DNA from: Asparagopsis taxiformis
Lineage: Eukaryota; Rhodophyta; Florideophyceae; Bonnemaisoniales; Bonnemaisoniaceae
DNA length: 26,396 nt
NCBI GenBank assembly: GCA_030407315.1
Contig: JALQPE010000511.1
Span: 1 to 26,396, forward strand
Direction: 5' to 3'
This document shows, in pieces, positions 8,935-17,577 of this stretch (its first letter is position 1; each line of letters opens with the position of its first letter). The notes beneath the pieces are model-generated. The model was not told the origin of the DNA and ran no database searches. It saw only the letters and a list, made by a program, of their open reading frames with translations. The translations under genes were made by a program, and so were the position numbers.

Positions 8935-9866
8935 CTGCAACCACTGGCTGTGTTGCACCTGGCTTTTGTCTGGCAAAATAATACCCGGTATTATTTTGGG
9001 TATGCCAAGTACAGGTGCAGTACTGTCATTGGCCAGAGGCCGCCAGCCGTCCGGCAGCCACTGGCAGTGCTGCACCTGTCATTTGGTATGGCAAAATAAT
9101 ACCCGGTATTATTTTGGGTATGCCAAGTACAGGTGCAGCACTGCCATTGGCTACAGGCGGCCGGCAGCCTGTAGCCAATGGCAGTGCTGCACCTGGCTTT
9201 TGTATGGCAAAATAATACCCGGTATTATTTTGGGTCTGCTAAGTACAGGTGCAGTGCTGCCATTGGCTGCCGGTCGGCCGGCCGCCTGTAGCCAATGGCA
9301 GTGCTGCACCTGTCATTTGGTATGGAAAAATAATACCCGGTATTATTTTGGGTATGCCAAGTACAGGTGCAGTACTGCCATTGGCTGCCGGTCTGCCGGC
9401 CGCCTGTAGCCACTGGCAGTGCTGCACCTGTCATTTGATATGGCAAAATAATACCCGGTATTATTTTGGGTATGCCAAGTACAGGTGCAGTACTGTCATT
9501 GGCTGCCGGTCGGCCGGCCGCCTGTAGCCAATGGCAGTGCTGCACCTGCCATTTGGTACGGAAAAATAATACCCGGTATTATTTTGGGTATGCCAAGTAC
9601 AGGTGCAGTACTGCCATTGGCTGCCGGTCTGCCGGCCGCCTGTAGCCACTGGCAGTGCTGCACCTGTCATTTGATATGGCAAAATAATACCCGGTATTAT
9701 TTTGGGTATGCCAAGTACAGGTGCAGTACTGTCATTGGCCAGGTCTGCCGGCAGCCTGTAGCCAATGGCAGTGCTGCACCTGGCATTTGGTATGGCAAAA
9801 TAATACCCGGTATTATTTTGGGTCAGCCAAGTACAGGTGCAGCACGACCATTGGCTACCGGTCGAC
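8935..9866. repeat. Palindrome array 2: eight ~118-bp tandem units
   Basis: The core TACCCGG of the AT-rich palindrome AATAATACCCGGTATTATTT begins at 8982, 9100, 9217, 9334, 9452, 9570, 9688 and 9804, giving spacings of 118, 117, 117, 118, 118, 118 and 116 bp. Between cores lies a hairpin with arms CAGGTGCAGTACTGCCATTGG and CCAATGGCAGTGCTGCACCTG and a GC-rich loop region (GGTCGGCCGGCCGCC). Loop variants alternate: some units have GGTCGGCCGG and others GGTCTGCCGG, and neighbouring pairs look more alike, which suggests duplication of two-unit blocks. Both strands show long apparent ORFs caused by the repetition; they are not genes. Confidence 0.95.
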
Positions 9867-9881
9867 TGAAGCATCGGAGAA

Positions 9882-10440
9882 GTAAGACTCGCTGCGTGAA
9901 CTCCTGGTAACCAGGTACAAGGATTTTATCAGTGCTGCAGAAAAGGTGTACTCCATGTGTGAAGCAAGTTCACTTCCTGTCTGCGATTCTCTCCGCAATA
10001 TGGCCAGATCCGCCTCAGAAATTCGAGAGACGTTTTTATCTGAAGGCTACATAGGTTCTCCTCTATAGAGGAGAGCAGTTATACCCACAACCGATGATCT
10101 TGAGGGCGAGAAAACTGTTCACGCGGTTTGATGCACTCTTAAACAAATTTTTGATACCCCGGAGGTACTCTATGCAAATTTAGAGGCAGACTATATCTAC
10201 TGCGTCGCTGAACGATATTCTCTCGCTGCAGATAATTATCGTAAACTCACTAATACAGAAGTAATTGAATGCATTGCAAGTCTATTTGCAGAATGTAGGT
10301 GGAAACAAGTTGAAGTCGTTTTGGCGGCCTCTTCGAATCGCTCACTCGCAAAGTTGGATAGCATAGCAGTTGTAAGCGACAAGAGTAGCATTCTAGTGTT
10401 TCAATCCTTCGGTTTGTGATAGTTTGCTTTATTCAAATAT
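9882..10440 (+). pseudogene. Unidentified coding relic upstream of the SHPRH-like fragment
   Basis: Just after array 2 the plus strand shows protein-like stretches separated by stops and frameshifts. One contains YKDFISAAEKVYSMCEASSL and then RSASEIRETFLSEGYIGSPL, ending at a TAG near 10064. Another, ~10177-10420, contains LEADYIYCVAERYSLAADNY followed by a region ending VFQSFGL and TGA. I do not recognise them. They could be the poorly conserved middle part of the same SHPRH-like gene or a separate captured fragment. Confidence 0.35.
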
Positions 10441-10454
10441 ATTCTACGGGACAT

Positions 10455-12136
10455 TTGCGCAACATGGTGGGAAGTGGCTCTTGCAATGGTACAGGACAGA
10501 GATGCATTCTTGGACAGGGTCGTCCGGAAGCTAATCGATGCCATTCCAGGCAGTGAACTGGGAATTCACACTTTAGGAAATCGGCTGCATTCATTCAACT
10601 CGATCAATGGCATGATACAATCTGAACTCAAGGCACTACAAAAGGCGCGAATGTGACTTTCAAACACGTGTTTGAGAGTGTACACTCTTTAGCCTTCCTG
10701 GATCTGTTTAACCTTCTGCGGCAGACGTGGTGGAATCAGGTCTTTGTTCAAAGTGCCGTGAAAATGGTACTGGGCCAACATGCAAACATTACCGTTCTGA
10801 ATACTGCAGTATCCATGGTTCAGTAACCATGGTTCACCGAAGTGGAAAGGCGAATGCATTCATTGAGGGAGAATGAAAATTATGAGATAATTGAGCTAGA
10901 TGAGAACGGTGAGATTAATGAAAGCGAGGAACGGGAAGAAGAACGGGTCCGCAACATAACGCAAGTATACAGTTTCAAGGAGCAGTACAAACGATTTTGC
11001 TGCTGCTGGCTTCGATTATTCCCAAGTTTGGAAGTCCAGGTGTCCAAAATGGCATGGAAGAATGGCTCGCCGACTTCAACCAATTGAAGAAGGAGCACGG
11101 TTGTGCCAAGGAGGTGTTTGAAGCCGAGCGTACATTATTGGCTAGAATGGACGAAGTGAACATGTCTTCGAAGAGAAGTACGCTCCTGGACGGAGACGAA
11201 GATACGATGCGCCTGACATAATATGACCTACTACATCATTTCACCCTATCAACCCTACCTGCGCGCAATTTCGAGTTCTCCAACGGCAAAGCGGTAGCAG
11301 AAGTAGATTTTGGAGCCAAACGAGGAATTCTGGTTTACCTGTGATCACTACAGAAAGCGGCAAAGGGATCTGAAGGCGAATCGGCCAAAGTGGTGATGAG
11401 TGCTGAGATAAGGCATTGTGCTGTTTGTATGGCCGAGTTTAATATGGAACAGATGCGAACTACGTTGTTTGTGTGTGGTCATGCATTTTGGTGCGACTGC
11501 ACATTAATGATGATTAAGAAACAGGAGTTGCGAACGAGAGTACAGAGCATTGCTTGTACGACGTGTCGTGTACGTTGCCCTGTAGATGAAATTAGTTTTA
11601 CTGTTCCTGGTGGACTTGGAAAAAGGAAAGGTCATGGTAGTGGGCTGCCGCCGTCACCCGGTTCACAAGAAGAGGAAGACATAGACGCTTTGATCTCGCC
11701 AAGTCGAAAACGACAAAAGGCGGAGACGACTAGCGGTGAACGGAAGTCAATTTTTTATGACAGCAAAGCTGCGGTGCGCGGCTTTGTTGGAGCTAAAGCA
11801 AGTCCTATTATCCGATTGCTGCGCGGCATATGGCAAGTGGACGCTACGCGGAAAGTTACGGTATTCTCCGAGTGGCAAAGCGTGCTGCAAATGATCTCGA
11901 CAGCACTCGAAACGAACGGTATCACGCATTTGAATGGGGCGCTTGAGAAAGGTCCTATGGTGTTTGCGAAGATGGTGGACAAGTTCAAATCAAGCATAGA
12001 TTTCAACGTTCTTTTACTACCTCTGCATCGTGCAGGTGCTGGTCTCAATCTTACAGAAGCGAGTCATGTGGTGTTGGTGGAGCCGAGTATGAATATATCT
12101 TTGGAAGCGCAGGCTGGAAGAGACGAGTCTTGCTAG
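10455..12136 (+). pseudogene. SHPRH-like RING / SNF2-helicase C-terminal fragment
   Basis: The longest open part (11390-12136) encodes a RING domain: CAVC, then VCGHAFWCDC, then ACTTCRVRC. A SNF2-type helicase C domain follows: VTVFSEWQSVLQMIS, LLLPLHRAGAGLNL and SHVVLVEPSMN. This RING-then-helicase-C order is typical of SHPRH/Irc20-type ubiquitin ligases in DNA-damage tolerance. Upstream, plus-strand pieces in changing frames (10474-10656, 10842-11220, and GKAVAEVDFGAKRGILVYL near 11285-11340) match the linker before the RING, with stops between. The copy is broken. It also ends prematurely, because motif VI (QAIGRVHRIGQ in the family) is replaced by QAGRDESC and a stop. In the RING, one zinc-ligand Cys after CGHAF is Trp. 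Array 3 starts right after the end. Confidence 0.8.
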
Positions 12137-12159
12137 GCATAGTGTAGCTGGGATCGTCC

Positions 12160-12535
12160 TGAGTCTGGTGAAAATAATACCGGGTATAGTTCCTGGGATC
12201 CAATGTCCAGGTGCAATGCACTCATTGGTCGGCAGAGCTGGCTGCTGTGCCGCCAATCAGTGCACTGCACCTGGTTTGGTGATTTGAAAATAATACCGGG
12301 TATAGTTTCTGGGTTTCAATGTCCAGGTGTAGTGCGCTTATTGGCCACACCGCAACCATCTCATCCCGCCGATGATTGCAATGCACCTGGTTTGGCTAAG
12401 TGAAAGTAACCTAATACCGGGTATAGTTCCTGGGTTCCGATGGACAGGTGCACTGCGCTCATTGGTATGCTAGGCTGGCTGCTGTGCCGCTAATGAGTGT
12501 ACTACACCTGATTTGGTGTTTGGAGAAGTAATTGT
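12160..12535. repeat. Palindrome array 3: about three diverged ~118-bp units
   Basis: The core AATACCGGGTATAGTT begins (at TACCGG) at 12178, 12294 and 12415, with spacings of 116 and 121 bp. Between cores are hairpins with arms CCAGGTGCAATGCACTCATTGG and CCAATCAGTGCACTGCACCTGG. The architecture equals arrays 1 and 2 (palindromic CCGGGTATTAT-type core plus a CAGGTGCA...TGCACCTG hairpin), but the sequence has diverged, including the right half of the core. It abuts the truncated end of the SHPRH-like relic. Confidence 0.85.
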
Positions 12536-13900
12536 TATTTTTGGGTTCCTATGACTAGCTGCATACAGCAGGTCATTTGCTGATAGCTGATCTCTTTGTT
12601 GTCAAAAAAATCTAAGCGCATGCATGTATGTTCTCGTATTGCGCTTGCGCAGAGTATCATCTCCACAGTCGCAGGCAGCACAATACTATGCGGGTAATGA
12701 GTCGAAAACCCGTAGAAACGAACAGAGCCAAAGCTATGATCCCATCTCTGTCGGCCATGATTATAGGTCTCAAATGAAACGATATTCATTCTGTCGATTT
12801 TCTACAAAGATAAAACAGAAGAATTTGTTTTATTTTATCTCTCTTTCGCACCATGGTGATTTTGAAACAGCACAGCCTTGCAGTAGTGTCACTGTTTGGT
12901 CAGGCCACTAATTTGAAGGAGAGAGCACTTTCTCGCGCTACAATAGCGTTGAGATTCATTCTCCAGGGAGTATGAACGCTGCTATTCATCAAAGATGGAC
13001 AATTTTTCCTCTAAATTCACAACTGTTCTCAATTGCACTTAGTACGCAGTCATCTCAAAACCGTCACTTCCCGCATTCACAATAGGTCATTTTGGTTTGT
13101 TGAACTAATTGCTAGTCTCCAAGGGATCACTAGGCAGACCGCCAAAGCCCACCTCGCAGCTCCCACCAATAGTGCACGGATTATTGACTATCAGCTACAA
13201 CTAACTATTACTGTTTTATATCTCTTTAACCTTCAATGACTACAACTGCGCGCAATCCGACGCACTTTCTCAAATTTCAGCTTCCCCACACGCACTCAAG
13301 ACTGCCGGACCTTCTTTATAGCTTCCAGCGCTGTTTCCGCAACAAGTTTCGCCGACACAACGAGAGTTGAAATTGAGTTACTGTTAAGATTGTTCAATAC
13401 CTCCCTATAATTCAACCACATTCTGCACGCGGACGGAATCTTTTCGATTCAGTATTGAATACACAGTGCGATCAAAATTGCTCAAATTCTGTTTCTTCTT
13501 CGGTATACGCCTGGGCATCAGCACCAAGAATTTTAGGTTGGTTTTAAGGGGCCTGATTTCAATTACTGTTAATTTCCCGCGTCCAGAAAATTTGACAGAT
13601 CATCCGCTGCCAAATCATCTGCCACATCATCGTCTGCCAAATCATCTGCCTTCCAGTTACGACGAGTTCATCATGGGTGGATGAGCTGTCTATTTAAGGC
13701 TGTTGATGCGCGACGTATAGGACCATTTCATCATCCGGGTATCATGAAGATGACAGGTAAGGCTGGTATGTTGTCGTAGAGGTATCTTTCCCCTTCCTCT
13801 TTTCTTTCCACATGTTTTCCATGGAAGATAGTGCACTAACCATGAGTATCGTTCTTCGCTGATCCTATTGTAGTCTATTGATTGGAAATGCTTCTGGCAT

Positions 13901-13970
13901 AGGTATTGCTTGCAGGGTGGAATGACGAAAGCTTGCAAGCTTTCATCATTCCAACCTACAACCAATACCT
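13901..13970. repeat. 70-nt inverted repeat (35-nt arms)
   Basis: The arms AGGTATTG...GGAATGACGAAAGCTTGC and GCAAGCTTTCATCATTCC...CAATACCT are near-perfect complements around the centre GCTTGCAAGC (13931-13940), with about five or six mismatches. It may be a small fold-back element or encode a hairpin RNA. Confidence 0.85.
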
Positions 13971-14246
13971 TTGCTTGCAAAAATAGTTCAATGATGGTAA
14001 GTTTGTTCATTCCATTCATACTCATGTTCTTCTCATCCTTTACAATACTTTTCTATATCCGATTGCTAACCTGTTGCAAATCATCTGTAATGGTGTTTAT
14101 TTCCATCCTGTCTGAACATCGCATGTAGTTTTGAAACAGCAAGGAACTCGATTTGCTTGCACAATAGTCCTGGATGTAGAGATAGTAAGATTTTAGATAC
14201 GATAGTTCGATTTGATGAGTAGTCTAGTCTAATGATAGATCTATCA

Positions 14247-14292
14247 TGCCTGAAGGAATGTTTCAGTTCGAACTGAAACATTCCCTCAGGCA
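14247..14292. repeat. 46-nt near-perfect inverted repeat
   Basis: TGCCTGAAGGAATGTTTCAG meets CTGAAACATTCCCTCAGGCA around the centre GTTCGAAC, with one mismatch in 23-nt arms. Its outer bases TGCCTGA resemble the CTGAGGCA part of the element's terminal palindrome. It lies just inside the right subterminal repeat region. Confidence 0.9.
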
Positions 14293-14479
14293 TCTTTGTC
14301 CTTGCTACATAAAAATTCTGACATCCTTTTAGATCACACTTGGTTATCCCTATACATTTCTATGAAGACCACCGAGAGAGATACTCCATTCTGCCCGACA
14401 TTTCGTAGCCAGATGCCTGAACATGCGGCTGGAATGGCATTTCCACCTCATTCTATCGTCCTGAACATCAATTGTAGGC

Positions 14480-15664
14480 ACTAGAAAGTATTACCCTAGG
14501 CATCATATTCTACTACTTTCCCGTTCTGCCCGAGTCAGTACCGCCAGGCACTACAATTTACTGGTTCAGTATAGACTTCCCGGCAGTAAATTGTACTGTC
14601 TCAAGCACTAGTTCCAGGTAGTGAAATGTACTGCCACAGGTAGCACTTCCAGGTAGTACACTGCACTGCCACAGGCAGTAACTGGTACTGTCCTATGCCC
14701 CTGTCGAGTACAACACTATCAGACAGTACTTTACGCTGATCTGGACAGCTCTATAATACATCAAAATCTACTACTTTTTGTAGTGCTGTGGGGCAGCAAT
14801 TCACATATCCTGGAGCAGTACAGCGTGGCAGTGATTTACACATACGCAAGTAGTAGAGCACGGCAGCACTTTCCACCACGGCAAGTAGCACGGTACGGTA
14901 GCACTTTTCGTATCATAAAGCAGTACTACCAGGCAGCTTTTCCCAGAGACTATCAGCACCTCATTTCATTGCTTTCACACATTTCGTCAGACATCATAAT
15001 TTACTGTCCCCACTCGCTTCCACAGGCAGTAGAATACACAGCCTCGAAGCATGTCTGCTGTCATCATATTCCACTGCATTACTCTACTGCCAGAACATAG
15101 ACTTGTCACTACCTGTAAGTACAAAAAAAAGCAGCACCACACAGCAGCAGAAATTACTGCTTTGTCCAATAATAGAATACAGTACATTTCTCTGCCTCTG
15201 CCATGACTTGCAGGCAGTATCATACAGTACATCGGGGCACTACCTAAATATAGCAAAATGTGCTGCCGTCATTCGGGCCCGCAGCCAGCACAGCACGCTG
15301 CCGGAAACACTAGCTTCTACTGCCACACGGTGCATCCCACGCCACCAAATAGTACTGCCGTGGGCCATATTCCTGGACAGCATATTTTACTCCCTCCCCG
15401 TGCTGCCCAAGTCAGCACAATATACTACTTTATTTTACAGGCCAATGTAGCACAAATCACTGCCAGAAAGACAATCTAAATCCAGCAACTATCACTGCCT
15501 CCCACCACTGCCTCACGTCATACATCCAGGCAGTACTTTCTACTGCCGTCGGCAGCACATGGCCACTGCCTCCGGGCAGTGCACTGTACTGCCGGCAAGT
15601 AGGGCATTAATTTATATTTTTACAGTACTAAATTTTACTGCCTCAGGCAGTAAATTTTACTGCC
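14480..15664. repeat. Right terminus of Element 1 with subterminal GGCAGTA/TACTGCC-type repeats
   Basis: About 1.2 kb holds dozens of short CAGTA/TACTG motifs in both orientations (GGCAGTA, GGCAGCA, TACTGCC, TAGTGCT). They become most regular in the last 130 bp, which ends TTTACTGCCTCAGGCAGTAA then TTTTACTGCC. This end mirrors the left end at 629, but the repeat zone is about three times longer. The small ORFs here lack support. Confidence 0.75.
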
Positions 15665-17577
15665 GTACAGTACTGCCCCAGCCCGATTTCAGACACAGTA
15701 GTGACGTCATCGAGCGACGCGTCGTGGTTGAACTCGAGGCCATCGCGGCCAGCCGTCGTGGCTGATGTTCGTTCGTCACGAGTCTCGTTCGAAGGGTCGT
15801 CGTGACCCCTGGCATTCGTTGCCTTTTTACGTGCGGACGTCGTTCGTCCTTGCCCATTTCGTGTGGGTTGTCGACGACTGCGAGTCGTCACGAGGACCGC
15901 ATCCCCGTACGATGGTACGTCATCGTCGACGGGTCGACCGTCGTCATACGTAGATATCACACGTGATAAAGCGTCAGGTACCTGGTGCACGCGCCCAGGC
16001 CTGTACGTAACTTCGAAATCGAATTCGGCAACGCGTAGCCTCCATCGTAGTAGTCGTCCGGACGCGTCCGTCAACGTCATCAGCCAACGTAAGGCTTCGT
16101 GTTCCGTACGTACGGTGAACCGCTGACCCTCTACGTAGGGTCGGAGCGACGTTATCGCCCAAACGACGGAGTAGCACTCGCGCTCGGTCGCCGAATAACC
16201 ACATTCGGTTTCGTTAAGGGTCTTCGACCAGTACCCAATCGGCACCTATTCGTTGGGCTTATCCTCGTTCTGCTGCTGGAGCAACGTAGCTCCCAGCTGA
16301 TACGCCGACGCGTCGGTATCGATCATGAACGGACGTCCCGCCTTCGGAAGGTGCAATACTGGTGGCGACACCAGTATTGTCTTCAACGTTTCGAACGCAT
16401 TCGTTTGCGCGTCCGTTGGGTTCGTCCAATCGGGGGAAGCGTCCTTCTTCAACATCGTGTTGAGTGGCCGAGCGATCTCGGCATACGCCTTTACGAAACG
16501 GCGGTAAACGTTGGCCGCGCCCAAAAACGATCGACATTGCGTCTTGTCGCGTGGGAACGTAGCCGTACGAAAGGCTTCCTTGTTCCGAGCTGCGACGTGC
16601 AGCTTCCCTGGGGTAATCACGTGCCCCAGGTAGTCAACTCGTGGTTGAAAGAACGAGCACTTCGTGAGCTTTAACGTTACTCCCGCTGCGCGTAGCAGGG
16701 AAAGCACCTGGTCAACGTGACCCAGGTGAGACTCGAGGTCTTTCGAAAAGACGATTACGTCGTCTAAGTAGACCAGGCACGATTGCCAACGTACTCCGGA
16801 GAGGATTATGTCCAACGTCCGCTGAAACGTAGCGGGGGCATTTCGTAGCCCGAATGGCATTCGCACGTAGCGATACGTTCCCATGAAAGACGTAAACGTT
16901 GTCTTATCACGGTCCTCGGCGGAGACGGACACTTGCCAGTAACCGGCGTTACAGTCGAGTGTCGTGAAGATGGCTGCGTCGCCCAACGAATCAAGGCAGT
17001 CTTCCATACGAGGAAGCGGGTACGAATCAGCGATCGTTTTCGCGTTCAAACGCCTGTAGTCGACACAGAAACGTAAGGATCCGTCCTTCTTCGGCACCAA
17101 CACGATTGGTGACGCCCATTCGCTGGACGCGGGTTCGATAACCCCTTCGTTGAGCATCTTCGTGATCTGCTCCTCGGCTATCGTACGTAGAGCCGGACCC
17201 TGACGATAGGGCATTGAACGTATGGGCCGCGTGCCCGGTTCGAGTTCGATTCGATGCTCCGTAGCATTGATTTCGCCGAGGCGTCCGCTCGTCCACATTG
17301 ACGAATGTGTAGCTAGCATCTCGTTGATGCGCTTTCGTAAATCCTCGTCGTCGAGGTGCGACAAATCGATTGTCGACTGCCAATCCGTGGCGGGGTCGTT
17401 CCCCTTTTCGTTGACCAACGGGTCTGGCGTTTCGTCGCCCAACCCGTTCGTAGTTGTCCGCGTCGTCGCGTCGACTAGCGGTAGGTTCAAAACCTTCGCG
17501 AGGGCTTCGCCGCCCTCACGCCTGAGTGGGACGACTGGCGTGATCACGACTGATCCGACGAAGAGGATCTCGTGGCC
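15665..17577 (-). pseudogene. pol: Ty3/gypsy pol fragment: reverse transcriptase and RNase H (gypsy A, right piece)
   Basis: Reading leftwards, the frame opens with a linker (GSVVITPVVPLRREGG), then the RT domain: EWASPIVLVPKKDGSLRFCV, TTLDCNAGYWQVSV (catalytic Asp), MPFGLRNAPATFQ, and the YLDDVIVFSKD catalytic box. The connection YLGHVITPGK and the RNase H domain follow: DTDASAYQLGATL, ATERECYSVVWA, and TEHEALRWL where TDH is usual. The domain ends with RVHQVPDALSR. An in-frame TAG at 16246-16248 interrupts pol where related proteins have a residue before PIGYWSK. After RNase H an ~90-residue hydrophilic linker leads into the Element 1 terminus. No protease is found upstream: the frame meets a TGA at 17578-17580, where an opposite-strand gag begins. 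It encodes cDNA synthesis functions of an LTR retrotransposon; this copy is broken. Confidence 0.95.

Larger units (their letters stand above)
12536..14479. other. Gene-poor stretch of Element 1 with fold-back sequences
   Basis: I see no gene I can support; ORFs here are short and unlike known proteins. A small tandem repeat of CATCTGCCAAAT-type units lies at ~13598-13655. Two strong inverted repeats lie at 13901-13970 and 14247-14292 (separate entries). A short hairpin GATAAAACA...TGTTTTA lies near 12809-12839. Confidence 0.5.
629..15664. mobile_element. Element 1: ~15.0 kb DNA transposon-like insertion inside gypsy A pol
   Basis: Both ends carry the same palindromic terminal sequence in inverted orientation. 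The left end has (C/T)AGTAAATTTACTGCC followed by TGAGGCAGTAAAA. The right end, read on the minus strand, has GGCAGTAAAATTTACTGCC followed by TGAGGCAGTAAAA. The flanks are two pieces of one Ty3/gypsy pol on the same strand, RNase H on the right and integrase on the left, so everything between them is explained by one insertion. Inside are two element genes (ORF1 plus, ORF2 relic minus), three palindrome arrays and several broken host-like genes. I could not find a clear target-site duplication. The outermost bases may be off by some 20 nt because the right end continues into another CAGTACTGCC copy. I recognise no known transposase signature (no RVE, hAT, helicase-Rep or tyrosine recombinase motif). 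Confidence 0.75.

Noticed and set aside
8935..9866. CRISPR array
   Set aside because: Units are ~118 bp, with both halves of each unit repeated and palindromic; there are no unique spacers, and the context is eukaryotic.
13690..14025. 111-codon minus-strand ORF
   Set aside because: It runs through the 70-nt inverted repeat and has no recognisable family; not supported as a gene.
15643..15664. C-terminal residues GQYCTAVKFTA of the RNase H frame as natural pol sequence
   Set aside because: They are encoded by the terminal repeat of Element 1, so they are an insertion artefact.
17222..17574. First ~118 codons of the plus-strand frame that leads into gag
   Set aside because: They are exactly antisense to the well-supported RT frame; Gag similarity begins only after ~17575.
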